From positions 1 to 64,000 of the forward strand of contig JBFWNT010000005.1 in assembly GCA_050250915.1 (NCBI GenBank): a stretch of 64,000 nt of DNA. The letters run 5' to 3'. Below, one piece after another: positions 1 through 10,458 of this stretch (its first letter is position 1; every line of letters starts with the position of its first letter). The notes below the pieces were generated by a model. It was given only the letters and a program-made list of their open reading frames with translations. It made no database searches and was not told the DNA's origin. A program made the translations under genes and the position numbers. The DNA comes from Miltoncostaea sp050250915. Lineage in GTDB: Bacteria > Actinomycetota > Thermoleophilia > Miltoncostaeales > Miltoncostaeaceae.

Positions 1-1
1 C

Positions 2-127
2 GACGCGCTCGGCCGATGGCTCGACTGGTACAACCACTCCCGACCCCACGCCGGCATCGACCGGCAAACCCCAGCCGCACGCCTCCAGCAGCTACAGCTG
101 ACGAACGCTGCCGGGATTCACAGCTAG
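2..127 (+). CDS. C-terminal tail of an integrase-core transposase, cut by window edge
   Basis: The frame open from base 2 to the TAG at 125-127 encodes about 41 residues. They carry the end of an rve/DDE integrase core, WYNHSRPHAGID followed by TPAARL, as in IS481 and IS3 transposases, where this segment follows the catalytic Glu. The stop overlaps by a few bases the stop of the decarboxylase gene on the other strand. Nothing upstream is visible, so the family and whether the element is complete cannot be told. Confidence 0.6.
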   Translation, partial: DALGRWLDWYNHSRPHAGIDRQTPAARLQQLQLTNAAGIHS

Positions 128-1518
128 TCCACGGCCTGGTGGGCGGCCAGGATGGCCGCCGCGGATCGCTCCATGTCCTCCGGCCCCGAGCGGAAGCTCG
201 TGACCGACAGCCGGATCGCCGCCACGCCGCGCCAGACGGTGCCGCTGGGGTAGCAGGTGCCCTCCGCCTGGACGGCGGCCAGGACGGCGCGCGTGTGGCC
301 GTCGTCGTCGATGCCGCGCGGGTCGGGGAAGCGCACGACCGCCTGGTTCAGCTCCTGGTGCAGCACGTCCGCGCCGCCGTCGGCCAGGAGCTCGGCCAGC
401 AGGGCGGACATCGCGCAGGAGCGCTCCACCAGATCGGCCACCCCCGTGCGCCCCAGCGTGCGTAGCGCCGCCCACACCGGCACGGCGCGGGCCCGGCGCG
501 ACAGCTCCGGGTTGTAGTCGATGGGGTCGCGCAGCACCGCGTCGTCGCCCGCCGGCAGGTAGGCGGCGCGGACGCCCATCGCGCGCCGGTGCGCGTCCGG
601 GTGGGCGCAGATCGCCACCCCGCAGTCGTACGGCGTGTTGAGCCACTTGTGGGCGTCGGTGGCCCACGAGTCGGCCCCCTCGAGCCCGGCCACCAGGGGA
701 CGGGTGGAGCGCGCCGCCCGCGCCCACAGGCCGAACGCGCCGTCGACGTGCACCCACAGGTCGTCGCGGCGGACGGTCGCGGCGATGCGCCCCACCGGGT
801 CGACCGCCCCGCCGTTGACGTTCCCCACCTGGAGGCACGCGATCGTGGGTCCCTCCACCGCCGCGGCCGCGGCCGCGAAGGCGTCGGGGTCGACCCGGCC
901 GGCGGCGTCGGCGGGCACCACCGACGCCGTCGCGGCGCCCAGGCCGATCGCCCGCAGCGCCGCGTCGATCGAGTCGTGCCGCTCCGCGCCCACGATGGCG
1001 CGGACGTGGGGCGCGCCCTGCAGGCCGTGGGCCTCCACGTCCCAGCCGTGCGCGGCCAGCACGTGGTTGCGGGCGGCGGCGAGGCACGCGGTGTTGGCCA
1101 TCTGGCCGCCGGTCACGAACCCCACCGACGCGCCGCGCGGCAGGTCCAGCAGCTCCAGGATCCAGCCGGCCGCGACCTGCTCGATCATCGTCGTGGCCGG
1201 GAACGGCTCCGACATCGCGCAGTTCTGGTCCCACGCGCTCACCAGCCAGTCGGCGGCGACGGACACCGGGAGCGTCCCGCCGATCACCCACCCCAGGAAG
1301 CGCCCGGACCCGCTCGCCATGAGTCCCGGCTCGGCGCGCGCGACCAGCTCGCGGACGACGTCGGCGGGGTCGGCGCCCGCGTCGGGCAGGGGGGCCGCGA
1401 ACGCGTCGAGCATCGACCGGGCCCCGGCCTCCGGGCGGACGGGCCGCTCGGGCAGGTCGTCGAGCCAGCGGCGCGCCGCGTCGGCGGCGATCTGCAGCGG
1501 GTCGGTGCCGTCGGTCAT
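124..1518 (-). CDS. Pyridoxal-phosphate-dependent group II decarboxylase-like protein
   Basis: A 464-residue fold-type I PLP enzyme of the aromatic-L-amino-acid / glutamate decarboxylase group. The PLP-phosphate region includes TGGQMANT near residues 136-143. HVDGAFG (257-263) carries the Asp that contacts the pyridine nitrogen, and TDAHKW ends in the probable Schiff-base lysine K291. The length is normal for the family. The substrate cannot be told; tyrosine, tryptophan, DOPA, glutamate and aspartate decarboxylases all share this architecture. The ATG at 1518 was chosen because the open frame above it overlaps the divergent DUF354 gene. Only 24 bases separate the two starts, so their promoters must overlap. 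Confidence 0.85.
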   Translation of the reverse strand: MTDGTDPLQIAADAARRWLDDLPERPVRPEAGARSMLDAFAAPLPDAGADPADVVRELVARAEPGLMASGSGRFLGWVIGGTLPVSVAADWLVSAWDQNCAMSEPFPATTMIEQVAAGWILELLDLPRGASVGFVTGGQMANTACLAAARNHVLAAHGWDVEAHGLQGAPHVRAIVGAERHDSIDAALRAIGLGAATASVVPADAAGRVDPDAFAAAAAAVEGPTIACLQVGNVNGGAVDPVGRIAATVRRDDLWVHVDGAFGLWARAARSTRPLVAGLEGADSWATDAHKWLNTPYDCGVAICAHPDAHRRAMGVRAAYLPAGDDAVLRDPIDYNPELSRRARAVPVWAALRTLGRTGVADLVERSCAMSALLAELLADGGADVLHQELNQAVVRFPDPRGIDDDGHTRAVLAAVQAEGTCYPSGTVWRGVAAIRLSVTSFRSGPEDMERSAAAILAAHQAVD

Positions 1519-1542
1519 GGCCCGTTCTACACTGCCCCGCCG

Positions 1543-2562
1543 ATGCGTGTCTGGATCGACGTGACCAACTCGCCGCACGTGGTGATCTTCCGGCCCTTCA
1601 TCGCGCGGATGGAGGCCCGGGGCCACGAGGTGACGGTGACCTCCCGCGAGTTCGCCCAGACGATCGGGCTCCTCGACCGCTTCGGCATCGCCCACACGAG
1701 CGTCGGCGCCCACGGCGGCGCGTCGCGGCGCGGCAAGGCGCGGGCGATGGCCGACCGCTCCCCGGAGCTGATCGCGTTCGCCCGCCGCGAGCGCTTCGAC
1801 CTGGCGGTGGCCCACGGCAGCACCGACCAGCCCCTGGCCGCCAAGCTGGCGGGCACGCCGCAGGTCTCGATGTTCGACTACGAGTACGCCGCCGCGATGC
1901 ACCACTGGAACGGCCGCCTGGCCACCCGCGTGCTGGTGCCGTCCGCGATCCCGGAGGCGGCCCTCGCCGGGTACGGCATGCGCCCGCCCAAGCTGGTGCG
2001 CTATCCGGGGCTCAAGGAGGAGTACTACCTGGCGGACCACGTCATGGACGAGGGCGTCCTGGACGAGCTTGGCCTCGACCGCGAGCGGGTCATCGCGGTG
2101 CTGCGGCCCCCGCCGGAGGTGACGCTGTACCACCGGGGCGCCTCGACCGACCTGTTCGCGGCGACCCTCGCGCGCCTGCTGGCCGATCCCGCCGTCCAGA
2201 CGGTGGTGCTGCCGCGCACCGACGAGCAGCGGGCGCAGTTGGCCGGGGGCCCGGCGATCGTGCCCGAGCGGCCGGTGGACGGCCCCAGCCTGGTGGCCGC
2301 CGCCGACCTGGTGGTGAGCGCCGGCGGCACCATGAACCGCGAGGCCGCCGCGCTGGGCGTACCGGCGTGGACGCCCTTCGCCGCGCGCCTCGGGGCGGTC
2401 GACCGGCGGCTCATCGAGGAGGGGCGCCTGCGGCGCCTCGAACGGCCCGAGGATGTGGTTCTGGAGCGACGAAATCGGGGACGAACGCCCCCATTGCGCG
2501 ACCCGGAGACCCTCCTGGACCTGATTCTGGCCCCCGGGGCGGGTAGAGTGGCCGCTCCGTGA
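1543..2562 (+). CDS. DUF354 family protein, glycosyltransferase-like
   Basis: A 339-residue protein beginning MRVWIDVTNSPHV, the typical opening of DUF354 proteins, which adopt a GT-B-like fold related to UDP-GlcNAc 2-epimerases and glycosyltransferases. The second half holds SAGGTMNREAAALGVP, resembling the nucleotide-sugar binding segment of GT-B enzymes. A TACACT -10-like box lies 9 bases before the ATG. The gene overlaps the CapD-like gene by GTGA, so the two are probably co-translated. The neighbour suggests a role in polysaccharide or sugar-nucleotide metabolism; no enzymatic activity can be assigned from sequence alone. Confidence 0.75.
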   Translation: MRVWIDVTNSPHVVIFRPFIARMEARGHEVTVTSREFAQTIGLLDRFGIAHTSVGAHGGASRRGKARAMADRSPELIAFARRERFDLAVAHGSTDQPLAAKLAGTPQVSMFDYEYAAAMHHWNGRLATRVLVPSAIPEAALAGYGMRPPKLVRYPGLKEEYYLADHVMDEGVLDELGLDRERVIAVLRPPPEVTLYHRGASTDLFAATLARLLADPAVQTVVLPRTDEQRAQLAGGPAIVPERPVDGPSLVAAADLVVSAGGTMNREAAALGVPAWTPFAARLGAVDRRLIEEGRLRRLERPEDVVLERRNRGRTPPLRDPETLLDLILAPGAGRVAAP

Positions 2563-4484
2563 GGGCTCCCCTGACCTGGAGCTCCCGTGCCTTCGTTCAC
2601 CGCGCCGGACAGGTCGCGGTCGACACGGGACTCGTCGCGGCCGCCTGGTGGCTGGCCTTCTACTTCCGCTTCGACGGCGACGTGCCCGGGCGGTACGAGC
2701 GCCTGTTCGCCGGAACGGTCCTGATCGTCATCGCGATCAAGATCGTCACGTTCGCGGGGATGCGCTTCTACACCAAGTGGTGGCGCTTCACGAGCCTGCG
2801 CGACCTCCAGGCCATCGTCCTGGCGTGCGCGGTCTCGAGCCTGCTGGTCACGGCGCTGCTGTCGTCGTGGCGGCCCGACGACCTGGTGCCGGTGCCGCGC
2901 GGCGTGCTGGTCATCGACTTCGTCCTGACCCTGGTCCTGGTCGGCGGCGCCCGCTTCGCGGTGCGCAGCGTCATCGAGCGGCCCCAGTCCCGGGCCGAGC
3001 TGGTCGCCACCGGGCGCGAGGTGCTGATCTGCGGCGCCGGCGACGCCGGGGTGACGCTGCTCCGCGAGATGAAGAGGAACCGCGAGCTGGGGTACACCCC
3101 GGTCGGCCTGATCGACGACGACCCGCGCAAGCGGCGCCTGCGCGTGCAGGGCACCCGGGTGCGCGGCACCCGCCACGACCTGGCGCGCGTGCTGCGCGAG
3201 GTGCACGTGGACGAGGTGATCATCGCCATGCCCTCCGCGCCCGGCCTGGTGCGCCAGGAGATCGTCCAGGTGTGCCGCGTCGCCGGGGTCCCGTGCACCA
3301 CCCTGCCGGGCCTCCCCGAGCTGATCACCGGCGAGGTGACGGTCTCGCAGCTGCGCGAGGTGCGGGTGGAGGACGTCCTGGGTCGCGCCCCGGTGGAGAT
3401 CGACTTCGCGCGGATGGCCCGGTACCTCAACGGCCGGTCCGTGCTGGTGACCGGCGCCGGTGGCTCCATCGGGCGGGAGCTGTGCCGGCAGGTGGCGACC
3501 ATCGGCGCCCGCCGCCTGGTGCTGGTGGACCACAGCGAGAACAACCTCTTCGAGATCGACATGGAGCTGCGCGAGCGCGGCCACGCGGGCCTGCTGGTCC
3601 CCGTGATCGCCGACTGCAAGGACCCCGTGTCGATGGAGCGCGTGTTCCAGGCGGAGCGCCCGGACGTCGTGTTCCACGCCGCCGCCTACAAGCACGTGCC
3701 GATGATGGAGCTCAACCCGCTCCAGGCCGTCGCCAACAACTCCCTCGGCACCGAGGTGGTCGCGCGGCTCGCGGAGCGCCACGGCGTCGACCGCTTCTGC
3801 CTGATCTCCACCGACAAGGCCGTCGAGCCGCAGACCGTGATGGGCGCGTCGAAGGCCCTGGCCGAGCGGATCGTGGAGGCCCACGGCGCCACGTCCCGGA
3901 CCCGCTTCGCGGCCGTGCGGTTCGGCAACGTCCTGGGCTCGTCCGGCTCGGTGCTGCCGATCTTCCAGCGTCAGATCGAGGAGGGCGGCCCGGTCACGGT
4001 GACCCACGCCGAGATGACCCGCTTCTTCATGACGATCCCCGAGGCGGTGCAGCTGGTGATCGCCGCGACGGGCATCGCCGAGGGCGGGGACATCTTCGTG
4101 CTGGACATGGGCGACCCGGTCCGGATCATCGACCTCGCCCGCCGCATGATCGAGCTGTCGGGCCATGAGCCGGGCCGCGACATCGCGATCGAGGTGGTGG
4201 GCATCCGCCCCGGCGAGAAGCTCCACGAGGAGCTGTTCAACGTGGACGAGGAGGTCCGTCCCACGCGGTACGGCAAGATCATGCGCGCGACCCGGCCGCC
4301 GCTGGACCCCGACGCGTTCGCCGCGGGGCTCGACCGGCTCTTCCAGCACGTCTCCGCGGGCGGTCCGCAGCCCGTCGGCGACGCGCTGTGGTCTGCACTG
4401 CGCGGCGGCAGGGGCCCGGCCCACGATGGCGAAGGCCCCGTGGCACCCGCACCCACACCCACGACCGAGTTGGAGCACCCATGA
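2559..4484 (+). CDS. Membrane nucleoside-diphosphate-sugar epimerase/dehydratase, CapD/WbpM/PglF type
   Basis: A 641-residue protein. An N-terminal block of four hydrophobic segments (about residues 10-125) is followed by a CoA-binding-like Rossmann domain (ICGAGDAG near 155) and an extended SDR epimerase domain with TGAGGSIGREL near 296. The catalytic region contains ISTDKAVEP followed by MGASKALAE, as in 4,6-dehydratases of UDP-GlcNAc (CapD, FlaA1, WbpM). Length and order match the long membrane-bound class that makes UDP-4-keto-6-deoxy-hexoses for capsule, O-antigen or glycoprotein sugars. The GTG start overlaps DUF354 by four bases, and the stop overlaps the next small gene by ATGA. Confidence 0.9.
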   Translation: MRAPLTWSSRAFVHRAGQVAVDTGLVAAAWWLAFYFRFDGDVPGRYERLFAGTVLIVIAIKIVTFAGMRFYTKWWRFTSLRDLQAIVLACAVSSLLVTALLSSWRPDDLVPVPRGVLVIDFVLTLVLVGGARFAVRSVIERPQSRAELVATGREVLICGAGDAGVTLLREMKRNRELGYTPVGLIDDDPRKRRLRVQGTRVRGTRHDLARVLREVHVDEVIIAMPSAPGLVRQEIVQVCRVAGVPCTTLPGLPELITGEVTVSQLREVRVEDVLGRAPVEIDFARMARYLNGRSVLVTGAGGSIGRELCRQVATIGARRLVLVDHSENNLFEIDMELRERGHAGLLVPVIADCKDPVSMERVFQAERPDVVFHAAAYKHVPMMELNPLQAVANNSLGTEVVARLAERHGVDRFCLISTDKAVEPQTVMGASKALAERIVEAHGATSRTRFAAVRFGNVLGSSGSVLPIFQRQIEEGGPVTVTHAEMTRFFMTIPEAVQLVIAATGIAEGGDIFVLDMGDPVRIIDLARRMIELSGHEPGRDIAIEVVGIRPGEKLHEELFNVDEEVRPTRYGKIMRATRPPLDPDAFAAGLDRLFQHVSAGGPQPVGDALWSALRGGRGPAHDGEGPVAPAPTPTTELEHP

Positions 4485-4678
4485 CCGTGATCACGCGCAC
4501 GACCGCAGATCGCCGTCTCCCGGAGGGGGCAGCTCCCGTCGCCGAGTGGGGTCTGCTCTCCCGCGTGCACCGCGACTGCCCCGAGCACGGCGGCGAGTGC
4601 CACTGCGTCGGCCGGCACGAGGAGCACGGGCTCGTCTTCTGGTGCGACCGCGAGGGGCACCACTTCTCCACCCGCTAG
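4481..4678 (+). CDS. Small Cys/His-rich hypothetical protein
   Basis: A 65-residue protein whose ATG overlaps the epimerase stop (ATGA), so it is translationally coupled to the polysaccharide operon. The second half has clustered ligands: H-x-D-C-x-x-H, then C-H-C, H and a later C-x-x-x-x-x-H-H, compatible with one structural zinc site. The N-terminal third is polar and unremarkable. I do not recognise the family. Its value as a call rests on the coupling, the high third-position GC and the metal-ligand pattern. Confidence 0.55.
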   Translation: MTVITRTTADRRLPEGAAPVAEWGLLSRVHRDCPEHGGECHCVGRHEEHGLVFWCDREGHHFSTR

Positions 4679-4682
4679 CGCG

Positions 4683-5211
4683 GTGCCGCGCTACGTCGCC
4701 CTGCTGCGCGGGGTGAACGTCGGCGGGAGCGGCAGGATGGCGATGGCCGACCTGCGCGCCTGCGTGGAGGGCGACGGCTTCGAGGACGTCACCACCCACA
4801 TCCAGACCGGCAACGTGCTGTTCCGCACCCCGATGCGCTCGGCCGAGAAGGTGGCCGCCGCGCTGGAGAAGGGCGTCGCGGGCGGCATGGGGTTCCGCAC
4901 GGCGGTGATGGTGCGGACCGCGGCGCAGCTCACCGCCGCCCTCGACGAGCGCCCGTTCCCCGGCGCCGACCGCGCGACGCTGCACATCGCGTTCCTGCGC
5001 GAGGCCCCCCGCCGCCACGGCGAGGGCCTTCACTCCCCCGGACGGCCCCGACGAGGCGGTGGTGATCGGCCGGGAGGTGCATCTGCGCTACCCCGGCGGC
5101 ATGGGCCGCTCCAAGCTCACCGGCAGCTACCTGGAGAAGGCGCTCGGCGTCCCCGCGACGGCGCGGCGGCGCAACGTGGTGGAGACGATCCGCGACCTCC
5201 TGGAGGCCTGA
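4683..5211 (+). pseudogene. DUF1697 family gene interrupted by a single-base frameshift
   Basis: The GTG at 4683 opens MPRYVALLRGVNVGG, followed by IQTGNVLF, the hallmark N-terminus of DUF1697 (about 180 residues). After LHIAFLREAP the frame degenerates into an arginine/proline-rich shadow. The family C-terminus (GREVHLRYPGG, GRSKLT, ATARRRNV) is in the next frame and ends at the TGA at 5209-5211. Removing one C from the six-C run at 5005-5010 restores a continuous protein of about 175 residues. The damage is therefore one inserted base in a homopolymer, either a sequencing error or a recent mutation. Confidence 0.85.
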
Positions 5212-5258
5212 AGCCGCCGATCCACCGAAGGGGGGTGACGCCGCCGGGCCCGCTGTCG

Positions 5259-5264
5259 TACCAT
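5259..5264 (+). promoter_or_regulatory. Probable -10 box of the L,D-transpeptidase operon
   Basis: TACCAT lies about 30 bases before the GTG at 5295. With the GAGGT ribosome-binding sequence just upstream of that GTG, it gives a short 5' leader. No clear -35 box is visible. Confidence 0.35.
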
Positions 5265-5294
5265 CGCGCGTCCCTTCGTGCCCGTGAGGTGTCC

Positions 5295-6359
5295 GTGACC
5301 CACCCCTGGCGCGCCCTGGTGGCGTGCATCGCCGTGCTCAGTGCCCTCGTCTGGACCGCGTCCGCGGCCGCCGCGACCAAGGTCTCCTTCGTCCAGGGCG
5401 AGCAGAACGTCTTCGTCACCCGCCCGGGCGACGGCCTCCAGTCGGCCCTCCAGAGCCTGCTGGCGGGCCCGACCGCCGCGGAGAGGAAGACCCAGATCCG
5501 CACCTACATCGCGCCGTCCACCCCGGTGCTGTCCGTCACGCAGCAGGGCGCCGTCGCGACGGTCGACCTGGGCGACACGTTCGTGGCCGGCAACAACGCC
5601 GACACACTCAACGCCCGGTTGTCGCAGCTCGTGGCGACGGTGACCGCCGTCCCCGGCGTGACGTCCGTGCAGGTGCTGATCGACGGCGGCGTCCCGCTCG
5701 GCCTGTTCCCGGGCATCGACGCGACGGGTCCGCTGACGGTGGCCAAGCTGCGCACGCCGAGCGTCGCGCCGCCGCCCAACCCCGTGACCCCGTCCGGTCC
5801 CGTCACCGGCGGCACCAAGGCGGCCCAGCAGCGGCTGGCCGACCTGGGCTACCTGCTGCCGGGCGACGCCGACGGGCGCCTCGGCCCCGCCACCACCGCC
5901 GCGGTGATCGCGTTCCAGAAGTGGGAGGGCCTCCAGCGCGACGGCGTCCTGGGGCCGAAGACGCTGGCGGCGCTCGGGCGCGCCAACCGCCCGACGCCGA
6001 TCACGCAGGGCGGCAGCGGCCGGCGCCTGGAGGTGCTGGTCGACAAGCAGCTCGCGCTGGCGATCCAGGACAACCGCGTGGTGCGGGCGCTGCACGTGTC
6101 GTCCGGCAAGCCGTCCACGCCGACGCCGATCGGGAGCTTCAAGGTGTACGCCCAGTATCCGCGCTGGTGGTCCACGCCGTTCCAGGAGTGGTTGCTGTGG
6201 GCGTCGCCGTTCGTCGGTGGCGTCGCGACGCACCAGTATCCGGACGTGCCCGTCTACGCCGCCTCCCACGGCTGCGTGCGGGTCCCGGCGCCCAACGCGC
6301 CGTGGCTCTACCGCTTCCTCTCGGTCGGCGACCCCGTCCGCGTGCTGGCGACGTCATGA
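5295..6359 (+). CDS. Secreted L,D-transpeptidase with GerMN and peptidoglycan-binding domains
   Basis: A 354-residue exported protein. A signal peptide (about residues 1-28, ending ASAAAA) is followed by a GerMN-like domain (about 30-145, with the DLGDTFV segment), a PG_binding_1 repeat (about 170-225, DLGYLLPGDADG and AVIAFQ) and a YkuD catalytic domain with SHGCVRV near the C-terminus. The Cys there is the acyl-enzyme nucleophile that makes 3-3 crosslinks or anchors proteins. The GTG at 5295 is preferred because GAGGT lies six bases upstream. It overlaps the next gene by ATGA. Confidence 0.88.
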   Translation: MTHPWRALVACIAVLSALVWTASAAAATKVSFVQGEQNVFVTRPGDGLQSALQSLLAGPTAAERKTQIRTYIAPSTPVLSVTQQGAVATVDLGDTFVAGNNADTLNARLSQLVATVTAVPGVTSVQVLIDGGVPLGLFPGIDATGPLTVAKLRTPSVAPPPNPVTPSGPVTGGTKAAQQRLADLGYLLPGDADGRLGPATTAAVIAFQKWEGLQRDGVLGPKTLAALGRANRPTPITQGGSGRRLEVLVDKQLALAIQDNRVVRALHVSSGKPSTPTPIGSFKVYAQYPRWWSTPFQEWLLWASPFVGGVATHQYPDVPVYAASHGCVRVPAPNAPWLYRFLSVGDPVRVLATS

Positions 6360-7189
6360 GGCGCCTCCGCATCCTCCTCGCAGCGGCTGCCGCCGCGGCC
6401 GTGGCCGCGCTGGCCGCCGCGGCCGTCCCCGCGGCCGCCCAGACCCCCGCGACGCCACCGCCCGCCACGATGGTCCCGGGCGTGCTGACCGTGGGGCTCA
6501 ACCTGCCCAGCGACGGCTTCCAGGTGGGCGCCGTCAGCGGCACCACCGTCACGTTCGCACGCGGCCTCGAGGTGGGGCTCGCCGCGGCCGTCGGCCGCCG
6601 GATGGGCCTGCCCGTGCAGTTCGTCAACGTCCCGGTGTTCTCGGACATCGTCGCGCCCGGTCCGAAGCCGTTCGACCTGGCGCTCGCGCAGGTGTCGATC
6701 ACCTCCGGCCGCAAGCAGAACGTGGACTTCAGCGCGGCCTACCTCGACGTCGACCAGGGCGTGCTGCTGCGCCGCGGCCTCGGGACCACGCCGACGACGC
6801 TCGCCAAGCTCAAGCCGCTCCAGCTCTGCGTGCTCCAGAAGAGCACGGGCGCCGCCGTGGTGGCGAGCCGGGTCAAGCCGGCGAAGCCCGCGCGGACCTA
6901 CCCGGGCGTGACGGCGCTGTTCCAGGGGCTCGAGACGGGCCGCTGCGACGCCGTCGTGTACGACGCGCCCACCCTCGCGGTGCTCGCGGCCGAGGTGCCG
7001 CTGCGCGTGGGGTCCATGGCCGGCGTGATCGCCACCGGCGAGCGCTACGGCGCGGTGCTCCCCGACGGCAGCCCGCTGGTGAAGACGGTCAACACGGTGG
7101 TGAGGGGCCTGATCGCCGACGGGACCGTCGCGCGTCTCCAGGCGAAGTGGCTCAACGTGAACCTGACCACGCTGAAGACCCTGAGCTGA
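6356..7189 (+). CDS. Family 3 extracellular solute-binding protein
   Basis: A 277-residue exported protein with an alanine-rich signal peptide (about 1-28, ending AAAQT) and no lipobox cysteine. The SBP_bac_3 fold is visible in LTVGLNLPSDGF, the two-domain hinge around PFDLALAQVSITSGRKQNVDFSAAY, and CDAVVYDAPTLAVLAA. Relatives bind amino acids or similar small ligands for ABC importers, or act as sensor domains. No permease or ATPase gene is adjacent, and it is coupled to the L,D-transpeptidase, so it may act outside a classical transporter. The ligand is unknown. Confidence 0.8.
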   Translation: MRRLRILLAAAAAAAVAALAAAAVPAAAQTPATPPPATMVPGVLTVGLNLPSDGFQVGAVSGTTVTFARGLEVGLAAAVGRRMGLPVQFVNVPVFSDIVAPGPKPFDLALAQVSITSGRKQNVDFSAAYLDVDQGVLLRRGLGTTPTTLAKLKPLQLCVLQKSTGAAVVASRVKPAKPARTYPGVTALFQGLETGRCDAVVYDAPTLAVLAAEVPLRVGSMAGVIATGERYGAVLPDGSPLVKTVNTVVRGLIADGTVARLQAKWLNVNLTTLKTLS

Positions 7190-7207
7190 GCCGGCGGGAG
7201 CTGCCCG

Positions 7208-7618
7208 TCAGCCCTCGTGGCTGAAGGGCAGCTTCACGTGGCGGGCCCGGTCGACCTCGACCAGGAACGCCACCGTCGTCTCGGGGTCGCGCATGGGGAA
7301 CGGCGCCCCGATGTACTTCTGCGACAGGCGGTCCATCGCGGCGATGGCCGCCTCGCCCTCCAGCCGCTCCACCACCCGGCCGCGGACGTCCGCCTGCCGG
7401 TAGGGGTCGTCGCGGTCGACGACCGAGAGCGCCACCCGCGGGTCGCGCGCGATGTTGAGCGCCTTGCGGCTGCCGCGCTGGGTGAAGAACACGAGCCGGT
7501 CGCCCTCCACGTCCACCCAGATCGGCACCGACGTGGGCCCCTTCGGTCCCGCGGTGGCCAGGTGGGCGTAGTTGCGGGCGCCGAACAACTCGCGCACGTC
7601 GCCGGGGATGGCGGTCAC
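7208..7618 (-). CDS. Split-barrel FMN/F420-binding oxidoreductase (PNPOx-like)
   Basis: A 136-residue protein of the pyridoxamine-5'-phosphate-oxidase-like split-barrel family: NYAHLATAGPKGPTSVPIWVDVEGDRLVFFT, then SRKALNIARDPRVALSV. Actinobacterial relatives use FMN or F420. The GTG at 7618 overlaps the stop of the upstream HxlR gene (GTGA), so it is read from the same transcript and probably regulated with it. The pairing of an HxlR regulator with a small flavoprotein suggests redox or electrophile stress. The substrate is unknown. Confidence 0.8.
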   Translation of the reverse strand: MTAIPGDVRELFGARNYAHLATAGPKGPTSVPIWVDVEGDRLVFFTQRGSRKALNIARDPRVALSVVDRDDPYRQADVRGRVVERLEGEAAIAAMDRLSQKYIGAPFPMRDPETTVAFLVEVDRARHVKLPFSHEG

Positions 7619-7959
7619 GCGGTCCTCCGGGCCTCGGGGTCGGCCGGCTCCCACGTCGCCACCCACGCCTCGATCTCGTGGACCACGCGCGAGAGGGCCT
7701 CGCCCTTCGGCGTGAGGCGGTACTCGGTGGCGCCGTCCTGGCGCTCCCGCCGCTCCATGAGCCCGGCGGCCTCCAGCTCGCGGAGCCGCTCGGTGAGCAG
7801 TCGCGCCGACAGCCCGTCGACCGACGTGCGGATCTCGGTGAACCGGGCCGGACCCTCCATGGTGGCCCGGATCACCGCCGCGCTCCAGCGGCGGCCGAGG
7901 AGCTCGGCCGCCGCCTGGTAGCGGTGGCAGACGGGAGGCCGCTGACGACAGTGGTCCAT
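7615..7959 (-). CDS. HxlR-type winged-helix transcriptional regulator
   Basis: A 114-residue HxlR/MarR-like regulator. CHRYQAAAELLGRRWSAAVIRAT opens the winged helix, FTEIRTSVDGLSARLLTERLRELEAAGL is the recognition region, and TEYRLTPKG is the wing. An early Cys (CRQRPPVCHRY) sits where redox-sensing HxlR proteins have theirs. The ATG at 7959 is preferred over the in-frame GTG at 7968 because a TAGGGT box lies exactly seven bases before it, as for a leaderless transcript. It heads a two-gene unit with the split-barrel protein. Confidence 0.85.
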   Translation of the reverse strand: MDHCRQRPPVCHRYQAAAELLGRRWSAAVIRATMEGPARFTEIRTSVDGLSARLLTERLRELEAAGLMERRERQDGATEYRLTPKGEALSRVVHEIEAWVATWEPADPEARRTA

Positions 7960-7972
7960 CACCGTCACCCTA
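7960..7972 (-). promoter_or_regulatory. Leaderless -10 box of the HxlR gene
   Basis: TAGGGT on the minus strand (7967-7972) is separated by seven bases from the ATG at 7959. This is the spacing expected when transcription starts at the A of the start codon. Confidence 0.5.
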
Positions 7973-7990
7973 CCCCGGGCTCCCGGCGCC

Positions 7991-10321
<2,331 letters not shown>

Positions 10322-10344
10322 GGAAGCTCCTGGCTCTCTCGGCA

Positions 10345-10376
10345 GTTACCCGACGTAACCACCGCAGCAAGGTTAC
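10345..10376. promoter_or_regulatory. Overlapping GTTAC/GTAAC dyads, candidate operator of lon
   Basis: Three half-sites are visible: GTTAC (10345-10349), GTAACC (10355-10360) and GGTTAC (10371-10376). The first pair forms an inverted repeat with a 5-base spacer and the second pair one with a 10-base spacer. The distal half-site overlaps the -10 box of lon, so a bound protein would block transcription. It does not match the HAIR or CIRCE consensus. Confidence 0.45.
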
Positions 10377-10397
10377 CTTCCGTCACCACGTTGTCAA
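10370..10397 (-). promoter_or_regulatory. Sigma-A-like promoter of lon
   Basis: On the minus strand a consensus TTGACA (10392-10397) is followed after 16 bases by TAACCT (10370-10375). The lon ATG is about 50 bases downstream, leaving a leader with an AGGAG. Confidence 0.6.
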
Positions 10398-10458
10398 ACG
10401 GGCGTGATGCTCCGCGCGCGGTGGCCACCCGACCGTCCTGGGAGTCGCGGATCTGGAG

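Noticed and set aside
2025..4478. 817-residue open frame antisense to the CapD-like gene
   Set aside because: Low-complexity His/Arg/Asp composition, no domain, and the opposite strand carries a complete recognised enzyme.
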